A stretch of DNA of 64,000 bases from Chryseobacterium edaphi (GTDB lineage Bacteria; Bacteroidota; Bacteroidia; Flavobacteriales; Weeksellaceae), in contig NZ_JAOTEM010000002.1 of NCBI RefSeq assembly GCF_025628985.1, positions 248,001-312,000 on the forward strand. The letters run 5' to 3'. The position numbers were made by a program, and so were the translations under genes. The notes beneath the pieces are model-generated. The model was given only the letters and a program-made list of their open reading frames with translations, searched no databases and had not been told where the DNA came from. Of the stretch, positions 32,963 through 40,667 are shown in pieces; the stretch's first letter is position 1, and each line of letters begins with the position of its first letter.

Positions 32963-33781
32963 TTAATTTTTAAGTAATTCAAGTTCGATAATATTATTAT
33001 CTTTTTTCAACTCTTCAAGTGCTTGTTTTTCAAATAGACGAAAAACTTCTTCTCCCGAATGAAAAACACCATTCGCATCCGTTTGGTCTGGAAAAGCCCC
33101 AACCGAACCTGCCATCGGATCTTTTCGAAAATTCTTATAAATTTTCACATATTTTGGATACGTTATTTTCATATCTTTAAAATTATTCACATAAGGATAA
33201 ATAAAATCTCCTTTTGTGGCTTTTATTCCTTTAAGTTCAAAAATGTGGTTTTTGTGAGTGTCTTCTATTTTAAGAATCAATCCCGGAAGTCCAAAAAATT
33301 TATACGGACCACTTTTTATCGGGATCTCTTTTGCAAACCACGCAATCCACCTTCTGCCTCCAAACTCTGTGGTTGCTTTTTGCACATTGTACCCCAAAAT
33401 ATTATCAAACTCCGCAAGTACATTCCATTTTAAATCTATACTCTGACTAACCGAATATCTATAATCTGGAACAATTGTAATATATTCAACTTTTTGAGTA
33501 TTAATATTTCTAACGACTCTATCCCTATTCATTTTTATGTTAGGGGGCATGGAAAAAACTCCTTTTTCAAAATCTGCATTCAAGGTTGAGTCCGATTTGT
33601 ATTTTTCAAAACTATAAAATTCTGATTTATCTTTATTAATATTCAAAACCATTATTTCTTTCTCTATATTTTTCACGTTTGTAGAATCAGGAATAAATTT
33701 GTATTCGTAGAGAAACTGTTTGTTTTGACCAAAAATATTAATTGATGTGAAAATAAGAATGATGATTTTAAAAGTATTCAT
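32963..33781 (-). CDS. GLPGLI family exported protein
   Basis: A 272-residue exported protein with a signal peptide (MNTFKIIILIFTSINIFGQ) and the signature GPYKFFGLPGLILKIED near residue 165. It is clearly paralogous to the protein at 21236-22063 (shared pattern NVQKATTEFGGRRWIAWFA versus GYKAYLATTSYAGRNYKAYF). It lies 68 bases downstream of the GG-leader peptide at 33850, with a hairpin in between that could lower its expression relative to the peptide. Role unknown. Confidence 0.83.
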   Translation of the reverse strand: MNTFKIIILIFTSINIFGQNKQFLYEYKFIPDSTNVKNIEKEIMVLNINKDKSEFYSFEKYKSDSTLNADFEKGVFSMPPNIKMNRDRVVRNINTQKVEYITIVPDYRYSVSQSIDLKWNVLAEFDNILGYNVQKATTEFGGRRWIAWFAKEIPIKSGPYKFFGLPGLILKIEDTHKNHIFELKGIKATKGDFIYPYVNNFKDMKITYPKYVKIYKNFRKDPMAGSVGAFPDQTDANGVFHSGEEVFRLFEKQALEELKKDNNIIELELLKN

Positions 33782-33805
33782 TATATTTTTTTATTTAAAA
33801 CAAAA

Positions 33806-33829
33806 GCTGTTAAATAATTATTCAACAGC
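33806..33829 (-). terminator. Hairpin between the peptide gene and the GLPGLI gene
   Basis: GCTGTT (33806-33811) and AACAGC (33824-33829) pair around a 12-base loop, followed on the minus strand by TTTTGTTTT. A weak terminator or attenuator that would give more peptide than GLPGLI transcript. Confidence 0.5.
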
Positions 33830-33849
33830 CTAAATTATTTTAGTTGATT

Positions 33850-34050
33850 TTAAAAACAGCTTCGTAAAAAATAACCTGATGGACAATTGCTTCCAATACT
33901 ACATGATCCGCAATTATACAGAGTAAGACAACATTGATAAGTTTTTTCAACTGCTTCCCCATCACCCAAGCCTTCTTCAATACCCAGATTTTTTTTCCCA
34001 CCAACTAAGTTTTTTAGTTCTCTTCTTGAAATTTTTTTTAAATTTTTCAT
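33850..34050 (-). CDS. GG-leader cysteine-rich peptide precursor 4
   Basis: A 66-residue peptide with leader MKNLKKISRRELKNLVGG and a longer core (KKNLGIEEGLGDGEAVEK, then TYQCCLTLYNCGSCSIGSN and CPSGYFLRSCF), with six Cys all in the C-terminal half. The acidic, cysteine-free spacer after GG is unlike the other precursors. The conserved upstream element (34082-34165) lies 32 bases before its ATG. Likely exported by the C39 transporter; activity unknown. Confidence 0.72.
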   Translation of the reverse strand: MKNLKKISRRELKNLVGGKKNLGIEEGLGDGEAVEKTYQCCLTLYNCGSCSIGSNCPSGYFLRSCF

Positions 34051-34081
34051 TTTGTTAATTTAAATTTAGTAAATATTCTTT

Positions 34082-34165
34082 TGCATACAATCCCTGACAT
34101 TGGATTTTTGCTGATCAGCGATAAAATATTTATTTCTTATACTGTACACTTACAAAAAACAAATA
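34082..34165 (-). promoter_or_regulatory. Conserved upstream element, copy 2
   Basis: Matches 22551-22640: CATACAATCCCTGACAT, TTTTTGCTGATCAGCG with the palindrome GCTGATCAGC, and TACTGTACACTTACAAAAAA. On the minus strand TTTG-N20-TAAATATT could be a promoter for the peptide at 33850. On the plus side it abuts the remains of an XRE regulator, so it may instead be a regulator-bound divergent promoter. Confidence 0.65.
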
Positions 34166-34452
34166 TTTATAATTACTCTCGCAAAGAACGGGGTGAAACA
34201 AGAATTCATGATGAAGAATGGCAAAAAATTGCTAATGCTTTAGATGTTCCTGTTGAAGAAATAAAAGAAGAAAAACATTCAGGTATTGTTCACAATGATA
34301 ATTCGACTTTACATGATCGGTCTGGAAGCTATATTCATAATTATAACATTCCAAATTCTATTGTAGAAAACCTTCAGGATTATATTTCAATTCTTAAGAA
34401 GGAAATTGAAAATTTAAAAGAAGAGAATACAGCTTTGAAAGCTGAGAAATAA
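34165..34452 (+). pseudogene. 5'-truncated XRE-type transcriptional regulator
   Basis: From about 34171 the frame encodes NYSRKERGETRIHDEEWQK then IANALDVPVEEIKEE, the end of an XRE helix-turn-helix and the following helix, then a linker (HNDNSTLHDRSG) and a coiled coil (LKKEIENLKEENTALKAEK). The first ~25-30 residues of the HTH are absent: upstream the frame runs into the conserved element with no homologous sequence. The apparent TTG start at 34081 lies in that element and is not credible. Intact relatives sit next to precursor peptides, so the regulator has probably been lost here. Confidence 0.7.
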
Positions 34453-34472
34453 ATTTAATTTGTAATAATTGC

Positions 34473-34511
34473 AACCCTTCCAGCATTTAAAACGCTGGAA
34501 GGGTTTTTTAA
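34473..34511 (+). terminator. Terminator after the XRE remnant
   Basis: Perfect 12-base stem AACCCTTCCAGC (34473-34484) with GCTGGAAGGGTT (34494-34505), then a T run. Confidence 0.85.
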
Positions 34512-34699
34512 TACATTAGTTTTAGAATTGTTTGATTAAGATTTTAAAAACAATTTAAATCTTCTAAACAAAAAAAAAATCTACTTTAAAAGCTTATAAA
34601 CAATTAAAATACCAAGCCCAAGTGTATCTTTTTCTCACTTTAGACTGGACTTAAATCATAAGAACACCGCTACCGCTAAATCAATCTAATAACATTTGA

Positions 34700-34864
34700 T
34701 TAAACTGGATTAGTTACAGGGCAAAGAGGAATTATTCTATTGCAACACGGTGGAGCAAGGTGTGGATTTCTGACATAACTACAACAACCTCTTGATGAGC
34801 ATTGCATCATTCCTCCATTAAATGACTTTAAATCTTCTCTTGATAATTTTTTTAAATTTTTCAT
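34700..34864 (-). CDS. GG-leader cysteine-rich peptide precursor 5
   Basis: A 54-residue peptide: leader MKNLKKLSREDLKSFNGG; core MMQCSSRGCCSYVRNPHLA then PPCCNRIIPLCPVTNPV, with six Cys including two CC pairs. It is the last of three tandem precursors on this strand. The 247 bases before the next gene end (34453-34699) hold a terminator and otherwise AT-rich sequence. Confidence 0.72.
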   Translation of the reverse strand: MKNLKKLSREDLKSFNGGMMQCSSRGCCSYVRNPHLAPPCCNRIIPLCPVTNPV

Positions 34865-34905
34865 AGTGATTTTTTTAAATTTTAATTAATAATTATTTTT
34901 AAAAA

Positions 34906-34932
34906 TATGCACTAAAGTAATTTTAGTGCATA
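34906..34932 (-). terminator. Terminator between tandem precursors
   Basis: Perfect 11-base stem TATGCACTAAA (34906-34916) with TTTAGTGCATA (34922-34932), followed on the minus strand by TTTTTAAAAATAATT. It ends or attenuates the transcript of the precursor at 34940. Confidence 0.75.
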
Positions 34933-34939
34933 TAGTTAC

Positions 34940-35074
34940 TTATTGACCTAAGCAACTGTAATCCCAAGAGCTGCAAACTCTAGTTCTAGGATTCCAAGTT
35001 ATACAACAAGAAGGTACCATACCTCCAAAAATAGCTTTTTGCTCTTCTTTTGAAATTTTCTTTAGATTTGTCAT
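34940..35074 (-). CDS. GG-leader cysteine-containing peptide precursor 6
   Basis: A 44-residue peptide: leader MTNLKKISKEEQKAIFGG; core MVPSCCITWNPRTRVCSSWD then YSCLGQ, with four Cys. MTN instead of MKN at the start is the only leader oddity. The terminator at 34906 follows 8 bases after the stop. Confidence 0.7.
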   Translation of the reverse strand: MTNLKKISKEEQKAIFGGMVPSCCITWNPRTRVCSSWDYSCLGQ

Positions 35075-35091
35075 AATTATTTTATTTGACA

Positions 35092-35247
35092 TTAGCACAT
35101 TTGATTGTTCGGTATGCATTTTCCATCACAAAACTGCTCTCCTCTTTTGCATTTACATGCTGTCGGAGGATAAGGACCACTACAGTCATACCATCCACCA
35201 CTGATAGATTTCAAATTTTCTTTTGAGATTTTTTTTAGATTTTTCAT
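35092..35247 (-). CDS. GG-leader cysteine-rich peptide precursor 7
   Basis: A 51-residue peptide: leader MKNLKKISKENLKSISGG; core WYDCSGPYPPTACKCKRGEQ then FCDGKCIPNNQMC, with six Cys. The core resembles precursor 3 (CKxGxQxC...DGKxxC). The second copy of the conserved leader element lies at 35268-35305, 21 bases before the ATG, just as for precursor 3. Confidence 0.72.
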   Translation of the reverse strand: MKNLKKISKENLKSISGGWYDCSGPYPPTACKCKRGEQFCDGKCIPNNQMC

Positions 35248-35267
35248 AAAATAGTTTGTTTTGATTT

Positions 35268-35305
35268 TTCCTACTCTTTTTAAAGCTTTTCGGATTACGC
35301 TTTGA
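35268..35305 (-). promoter_or_regulatory. Conserved leader element, copy 2
   Basis: TCCTACTCTTTTTAAAGCTT followed by TTCGGATTACGCTTTGAT on the plus strand; counterpart of 31100-31137. On the minus strand AAAGC...GCTTT can pair across TAATCCGAAAA, followed by GAGTAGGA. Its conserved position before two related precursors suggests a shared 5' leader or promoter segment. Confidence 0.6.
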
Positions 35306-35439
35306 TGATTTTGAAGTTAAAATTTATTGGGATGTAAATCTTTACTTTGATAAATCAATATAGAAACATTTGTGTTTTTTTCTTTAGCAATAAGACGAGA
35401 AATTATGCCCAACTGCTTTTTAATAATAATTATTATTTG

Positions 35440-35823
35440 TTATGGTTTAATAAATGATTCTGATATATTTATATTGGTTGGCGTAATAACATCTACAGAA
35501 ATATAATGAATCCCTGGTCTCAGATTTGAGATATCAATCAAGTAAGAATTTGTCGGACGAATTTGCTGATCTTCACAAATAGTCACACCAGATCCGCTAT
35601 ACAACGAATAACTGTTAAATCTCGCGTCTGAGCGTGTAAGAGAGATTCTCAAATTATTTCCATCTCGTACTACAAGTAAGTTTGGCAAATTATTCCCCGA
35701 CCCACTTCCTTCTCCACTAGAACTTTTGACTTTGGTACCGTCACCCTCTAATGTTGACACTCCACTAGTCTGCGCAAAATATAATGAGCATCCAAATAAA
35801 AAAAATATTAAAGTTTTTAGCAT
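35440..35823 (-). CDS. Small exported protein of unknown function
   Basis: A 127-residue protein with a signal peptide (MLKTLIFFLFGCSLYFAQT), a low-complexity Ser/Gly stretch (SSSGEGSGSGNN) and a beta-rich domain (NNLRISLTRSDARFNSYSLY, ISNLRPGIHYISVDV) that looks like a T9SS sorting-type or Ig-like module but is too short to assign. A -7 box TACTTTTG (35851-35844) lies upstream with a 20-base palindrome above it. It is divergent from a TPR histidine kinase, which may control it. Confidence 0.65.
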   Translation of the reverse strand: MLKTLIFFLFGCSLYFAQTSGVSTLEGDGTKVKSSSGEGSGSGNNLPNLLVVRDGNNLRISLTRSDARFNSYSLYSGSGVTICEDQQIRPTNSYLIDISNLRPGIHYISVDVITPTNINISESFIKP

Positions 35824-35843
35824 AATTATATTGTTTTACTTAA

Positions 35844-35892
35844 CAAAAGTATTGTAAATACATATTGCACGCTATACCATAAATATGGTATA
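35844..35892 (-). promoter_or_regulatory. Promoter with upstream palindrome
   Basis: On the minus strand TACTTTTG (35851-35844) is a perfect -7 box. Upstream by 21 bases lies TATACCAT (35873-35880), AAAT, ATGGTATA (35885-35892), perfect 8-base arms. The position over the expected -33 box suggests an activator site, perhaps for the response regulator at 37797. Confidence 0.6.
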
Positions 35893-35901
35893 TTTACTTC
35901 T

Positions 35902-37800
35902 ATGATGAAATATTTTATATTGTTCTGCGTGTTTAGCAGTATTTTTTTCATGGGTCAGAAGAAAGATCCTGAGATTGAAAAAATGCTGACAAAGTACAGA
36001 AGTAATTTAAGCGAGAATTTAGATTCTTCTTTCTATTATATAAACAAAATCAAAATTATAAGTGAACATAAAGGCGATAATTTTTACCTGTCAAAAGGAT
36101 TTTATGGATTAGGTTACTGTTATTATAAAAAAGGAGATATACAAAAAGCTCAAAAATATATTTCCACGTCTATCCCAATTGCTGTCAAATCTAAAAACTT
36201 TCAAACACTCGCTTTAGCTTACAATCAATTGGGGCTGATTAAAAATAACGAGAGTAATTATCCAGTTGCAATACAATTATTCTTAAAATCATTAAAAATA
36301 TCAGAGAAAAATGAACTTAATGAGAAGAGTTTTGCTTTAAAAAATTTAGGAAATCTTTTTTTATCTCAAAACGACACCACTCAAGCGATAAAGTATTTTG
36401 AAGAAGATTACCTTTTTACAAAAGAAAAGAAATTAATTCCCGAACAATTCGGAAGCTGTAATAATCTGGGATTAATTTTGCGAAAGAAAAATCCCGGTTT
36501 AGCATTGCAATATTTTAATACCGCTCTTTCTACCGCGAAAAAACTTGATAATAAAAGATGGCAGTATGATGTTCATATAAATTTATCAGTGCTTTATATG
36601 AGTGCTAATGAATATAAAGACTATAACAAAACTATAATTCACCTGAAAAATGCGAAAAAACTGATTGACGAAATTGGGGATTCAAATTTATATTTTTTAT
36701 ACTACTATAACTTTGGCGGTTATTATTACAAAAAAGGTCAATATTCTAATGCTGTAGATTATTATTTCAAAGCTGAAAAAATTGTCCAAAATTCTTCTAT
36801 TCCTTTAGATTATAAAATTTCTTTGATGGATGATCTTCATTCAGCGCTCGAAAACAACGGTGATTATAAAAAAGCTTATCAATACCAGAAAATTTATCAC
36901 AAGCTCAATGACAGTATTTTCAGTGTAGAAAAAGCCAAAAACATCAACGAAATCATTACCAAATATGAAGTTGATAAAAAAAACAGTCAAATAAAATTAC
37001 TCAATCAGCAGAAAGAATTTCAGGAGAAAAAAAGCAAATTAGTGTTGATCAGTTCTCTTTTATTCATTTTAATTTTAATTGGATTTTTGTATTTTGTTTA
37101 TAAAAAGTCACAGTTTCAGAAAAGACTGAGGCATCAGGAAAACATAAATTATCATCAGGAAAAAGAAAAATTAATACAGAACCAAAAGCTCAATGAAATG
37201 AGTGCAGTAATAAAAGGTCAGGATTTTGAGAGAAACAGAATTGCAAAGGACCTTCACGATGGTGTTGCCGGAGATTTGGCAGGAATAAAACTTTTATTAG
37301 CTAAAGAAAATTTGGATCTTAATAATAAAAATCTGGAAAAAATTCAGGATAATCTTTCTGATGTATTTCAGGAAATAAGGCAAATTTCGCATAATCTGAG
37401 TCTCAATAATCTTAAAGACAAAAACCTTAAAGATCTTTTATTAGATTTGGAATTAAATTACCAAAAAAGGAATGAATTCAATTTTGAGGTTCATATTTAT
37501 CCCGAAGATGCAGTTGATGATTTAAGCGAAATAAACAAAATCAACATCTACAGAATTTTACAGGAATTGCTGAGTAATATTTCTAAACACGCAAAAGCAA
37601 CTGAAGTAGAATTATCCATCAACAGACACCTGAATGAGATTAATATCATCATCACCGATAACGGAATAGGATTCAGCATTGACAAAAAAGGAGTTGGCCT
37701 AAATAATATTCAGGAAAGATTGCAGACAATATCGGGCGAGATCAATATTCAGTCAGATTTAAATAAAGGCACATCAATAGTTATTGAGCTAAAATTATGA
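35902..37800 (+). CDS. TPR-containing histidine kinase (NarX/DesK-like)
   Basis: A 632-residue sensor: signal peptide (MMKYFILFCVFSSIFFMGQ), periplasmic TPR helices (~30-350), one membrane helix (~378-400), a coiled coil, a HisKA_3 phosphoacceptor (DFERNRIAKDLHDGVAGDLAG) and a HATPase domain (ITDNGIGFSIDKKGVGLNNIQERL). Its last codon overlaps the response regulator start (ATGA at 37797-37800). It belongs to the peptide island: divergent from a small exported protein and 0.7 kb upstream of a GG-leader peptide. Signal unknown. Confidence 0.88.
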   Translation: MMKYFILFCVFSSIFFMGQKKDPEIEKMLTKYRSNLSENLDSSFYYINKIKIISEHKGDNFYLSKGFYGLGYCYYKKGDIQKAQKYISTSIPIAVKSKNFQTLALAYNQLGLIKNNESNYPVAIQLFLKSLKISEKNELNEKSFALKNLGNLFLSQNDTTQAIKYFEEDYLFTKEKKLIPEQFGSCNNLGLILRKKNPGLALQYFNTALSTAKKLDNKRWQYDVHINLSVLYMSANEYKDYNKTIIHLKNAKKLIDEIGDSNLYFLYYYNFGGYYYKKGQYSNAVDYYFKAEKIVQNSSIPLDYKISLMDDLHSALENNGDYKKAYQYQKIYHKLNDSIFSVEKAKNINEIITKYEVDKKNSQIKLLNQQKEFQEKKSKLVLISSLLFILILIGFLYFVYKKSQFQKRLRHQENINYHQEKEKLIQNQKLNEMSAVIKGQDFERNRIAKDLHDGVAGDLAGIKLLLAKENLDLNNKNLEKIQDNLSDVFQEIRQISHNLSLNNLKDKNLKDLLLDLELNYQKRNEFNFEVHIYPEDAVDDLSEINKINIYRILQELLSNISKHAKATEVELSINRHLNEINIIITDNGIGFSIDKKGVGLNNIQERLQTISGEINIQSDLNKGTSIVIELKL

Positions 37801-38408
37801 AGAACACAATAAAGATTGCTATCATAGACGATCATCTTATTTTTTTGAAAGGTCTTACGATGCTTTTGGAACAGGATGATGAGTTTGAAGTAATATATGC
37901 CTTCAGCAACTATTCCGATTTATTAAAGAGCTTAAAGCTTCAAAAACCCGACTTATTGATAACCGATATTTCAATGCCGGAAATCAATGGTATTGAGCTC
38001 TCCAAAATGGTAAGGCAAATTTACCCAACTATAAAAATCATGGTGATGAGTTCTTATTCTAATATGATATCTGCTTCCGATGTCGATGGTTATTTGCTAA
38101 AAGATACAAACTCTGAAATACTGATTGAAAGCATCAAAAAAATTGTATTGAATAACGAGAAAGTTTTTCATAAAGATTTTAAGACAGATAAAAAATATGA
38201 ATTTAATAAAAGTATCGTAAGCAAAAGAGAAAAAGAGATCATCAATTTTATATGTAAAGGTTGTACAACCGATGAAATATCCGAAAAACTCTTCATCAGT
38301 AAACATACGGTAGAGACGCACCGAAAAAACATTTTTAACAAACTACAGGTAAATAATATTGCTGGATTGGTGAAAAAATCAATTAGTTTAGGGATCATTG
38401 ATATTTAG
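37797..38408 (+). CDS. LuxR-family response regulator
   Basis: A 203-residue two-domain regulator. The receiver has the acidic pair DD at 11-12, phosphoacceptor Asp57 (LLITDISMPE) and the GYLLKDT lysine near 100. The C-terminal LuxR HTH reads SKREKEIINFICKGCTTDEIS then KHTVETHRKNIFNKL. Translationally coupled to the kinase. Likely targets are the palindrome at 35873-35892 and perhaps the peptide gene at 38502 (inference). Confidence 0.9.
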   Translation: MKNTIKIAIIDDHLIFLKGLTMLLEQDDEFEVIYAFSNYSDLLKSLKLQKPDLLITDISMPEINGIELSKMVRQIYPTIKIMVMSSYSNMISASDVDGYLLKDTNSEILIESIKKIVLNNEKVFHKDFKTDKKYEFNKSIVSKREKEIINFICKGCTTDEISEKLFISKHTVETHRKNIFNKLQVNNIAGLVKKSISLGIIDI

Positions 38409-38501
38409 CAAAAACCTGTTTATTATTTTTTTCAACAAAAATAAAACATAACCAAATTTTAATTATCTTTACAAGACCATCAAATTTTAAAACAAAACGT
38501 T

Positions 38502-38666
38502 ATGAAAAATCTAAAAAAATTGAGCAAAGACCAATTAAAATCAATCTCAGGAGCAGGTGGAATCAAAGGATCTCCAGAACCTGACTTTTGCATGTATTAC
38601 TGTAACGGTGTTGTCATTTGTGCAACTTGCAGTAAAGATTTTAAATGTCCGGATGATTCTATTTAA
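38502..38666 (+). CDS. GG-leader-type cysteine-containing peptide precursor 8
   Basis: A 54-residue peptide starting MKNLKKLSKDQLKSISGAGG, so the GG is displaced by two residues (G-A-G-G) compared with the other precursors. The core IKGSPEPDFCMYYCNGVVIC then ATCSKDFKCPDDSI has five Cys. It follows the two-component genes on the same strand by 93 bases and has its own terminator at 38688. Confidence 0.7.
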   Translation: MKNLKKLSKDQLKSISGAGGIKGSPEPDFCMYYCNGVVICATCSKDFKCPDDSI

Positions 38667-38687
38667 AAAATAATCAGCAATGATCAG

Positions 38688-38720
38688 AAACCGTTTCTTT
38701 TGGGGAACGGTTTTTTTTAT
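38688..38720 (+). terminator. Terminator after peptide precursor 8
   Basis: Stem AAACCGTT (38688-38695) with AACGGTTT (38706-38713), 10-base loop, then a T run. Confidence 0.8.
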
Positions 38721-38721
38721 T

Positions 38722-39766
38722 TCAAAACAATCTCAACTGCTGTTCTCTGGCTCCCGTAAAGCCATCTTTAGAAAGTTTAGGAAATTCTTTTCCGTCAAAA
38801 TATTTCTTTCTACCGATTTTAAATGTATTATGAATCATTTCTGCAATATTCCCTTCGCCTTTCTGTCTTTCAAAATATCTTTTTTCACCCAACTTTCCGC
38901 CGCGCATTGATTTGATTAAATTTAAAACTTTCTGTGCTCTGTCCGGGAAATTTGACTCAATCCATTTTACAAAAACCGGTTCAACAGTATCGTTTAACCT
39001 AACCAAAGTATATCCAAAACTCTGAGCTCCGACTTCAGAAAATAGCTTTTAAAATACTTAAAGGTTCATCGCTGTTCAATCCGGGAATAATCGGGGCAAC
39101 CATAACATTTACGGGTATTCCATTTTCAGAAAGAATTTCTACTGCTTTCAATTTATTTTTTGACGAGCTTGTTCTTGGTTCCATTTTTCTGCGTAAGTCT
39201 TTATTGATTGTAGGAATACTTAATGAGACAGAAACTAAATTCTGCTCTGCCATTGGTTTTAAAATATCCAGATCTCTCAACACCATCGCATTTTTTGTCA
39301 GAACATTGACAGGATGTCTGTAATCGAGACAGACTTGTAACAACTTTCTTGTAATTTCAAATTGCCTTTCGGCAGGTTGATAACAGTCGGTGTTGCCAGA
39401 GAGTAAAATCGGTTGAGGCTTGTAACCTCTTTTTCTGAAGAATTTCTCCAGTAATTCCGGAGCATTTTTCTTGACCATGATTTTTCTTTCAAAGTCAATT
39501 CCCGCACTGTATCCCCAATATTCGTGGGTGGGTCTTGCGAAACAATAAGAACATCCGTGCTCACAACCCTGATAAGGATTCATGGAATATTCCATCGGCA
39601 AATCTTCACTTTTTACCTGATTGACAATGGTTTTCGGGAAAACTTCTGTGAAAGTGGTTTTTACAGTTTCAAAATCTTCATCTTCAGGCTCAAAGGTGAA
39701 TCTGTCGAAACGGTTGATGACATTTCGCTGAGCTCCCTGACCTTTTATGATATTTTCGTTCTGCAT
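38722..39766 (-). pseudogene. PA0069-type radical SAM protein, disrupted by a frameshift
   Basis: The first part (ATG at 39766, MQNENIIKGQGAQRN) holds the radical SAM cysteines in NPYQGCEHGCSYCFARPTHEYW and runs to 39035, where it stops after SILKAIF. The remainder continues in another frame from about 39040 to 38722 (SEVGAQSFGYTLVRLNDTVE...). Removing one T from the TTTT run at about 39041-39044 (plus-strand AAAA) restores ILKAISEVGAQSFGYTLVRL. So this is one gene of about 347 residues broken by a single-base insertion, or a sequencing error. The family resembles SplB photolyase-like enzymes; its reaction is not established. Confidence 0.85.
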
Positions 39767-39840
39767 TTCTTTTGTAAAATTATAACGCTTTGTTTTGAAA
39801 ATAATGAGTTTTAACACTAAAGTTTTCCACAAAAAAAAAT

Positions 39841-39864
39841 CCGGCATCAAATATATGATGTCGG
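39841..39864 (-). terminator. Terminator after the small membrane protein gene
   Basis: CCGGCATC (39841-39848) and GATGTCGG (39857-39864) pair with one G-T wobble; a T run follows on the minus strand. Confidence 0.7.
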
Positions 39865-39899
39865 TCTTTTTTAAAATTTATTTCTCTTGCTACTTCTTA

Positions 39900-40091
39900 T
39901 TATTTGAAAGCATAATATTCTATCCCATGATCATCGTCGTCATATTTTTTATCAAAATGTCTGTGATGATCAGAATAATAATCGCTATACTTTTTATGTT
40001 TTTTACTTAATATTTTTTTTACGCTTAAAAAGCTAAGCACTGCCAAAAGACCTACTCCTCCTGCCAGTAAAACTCCTACTTCTTTTTTCAT
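39900..40091 (-). CDS. Small membrane protein of unknown function
   Basis: A 63-residue protein: one membrane helix at about residues 5-24 (VGVLLAGGVGLLAVLSFLSV), then a highly charged tail rich in Lys, His, Asp and Tyr (KYSDYYSDHHRHFDKKYDDD). It has its own terminator, which supports it as a real gene. The His/Asp tail could bind metal, but this is a guess. Not a recognised family. Confidence 0.55.
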   Translation of the reverse strand: MKKEVGVLLAGGVGLLAVLSFLSVKKILSKKHKKYSDYYSDHHRHFDKKYDDDDHGIEYYAFK

Positions 40092-40266
40092 AATTTAGTA
40101 CAATTTTGTAAATAGATTAAGCAAATAGTGTACCTTTTTTTATTCGTATAATGATAAATTTTGTTAATGTCAGCTTCATTTTCCGCCTCTAAATATCTTT
40201 GTCAAGATAAATTGTGGTTTGAAAATTGTAGTAATTCTGTACGAAACAAATCAAAAAAATAATATT

Positions 40267-40617
40267 ATGGAAAATCCGAATAACATTGACAGAATGACCA
40301 CTTTGAGCCAGGTAATGGAAAGGCTGAGAGAAAGAGGTATTCACAGAGAATTCAGAATGAACGAAGCTTGTGAAATGAAGTATGAAGATTCTGACAAAAA
40401 TTACAAACCTGATGAACTGACAATTTTAAAAACATACCGATTTGAAGGAGACAGCAATCCGGACGACAGCGCTGTTCTTTATGTATTGGAAGACAACTCA
40501 GGAAACAAAGGTATCATCATCGATTCTTACGGAGCAGACAGCAACTATCCCGGTCATGAATTTGATACTTTCCTTAGAGATATTCCTGTAAATGAAAGCG
40601 ACGAATATAATTTTTAA
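40267..40617 (+). CDS. Small conserved Bacteroidetes protein
   Basis: A 116-residue protein. The ATG at 40267 (MENPNNIDRMTTLSQVMERL) is preferred over 40219, which gives an unrelated hydrophobic extension. The pattern TLSQVMERLRERGIHREFRM...ILKTYRFEGDSNPDDSAVLY...GNKGIIIDSYGA resembles small Bacteroidetes proteins that databases often name phosphoribosylpyrophosphate synthetase without good reason; no such active site is present. Function unknown. A terminator follows at 40640. Confidence 0.7.
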   Translation: MENPNNIDRMTTLSQVMERLRERGIHREFRMNEACEMKYEDSDKNYKPDELTILKTYRFEGDSNPDDSAVLYVLEDNSGNKGIIIDSYGADSNYPGHEFDTFLRDIPVNESDEYNF

Positions 40618-40639
40618 ATTAAGCCTTCGCAACAATATA

Positions 40640-40667
40640 AAAACCGAAACTACTGAGTTTCGGTTTT
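40640..40667. terminator. Bidirectional terminator overlapping the 3' end of the AsmA-like gene
   Basis: Perfect 12-base stem AAAACCGAAACT (40640-40651), loop ACTG, AGTTTCGGTTTT (40656-40667). It lies between convergent genes and includes the last codons of the minus-strand gene. Confidence 0.8.

Noticed and set aside
34081-34170. N-terminal extension of the XRE remnant from a TTG
   Set aside because: This stretch is the conserved upstream element shared with 22551-22640 and does not encode HTH-like residues.
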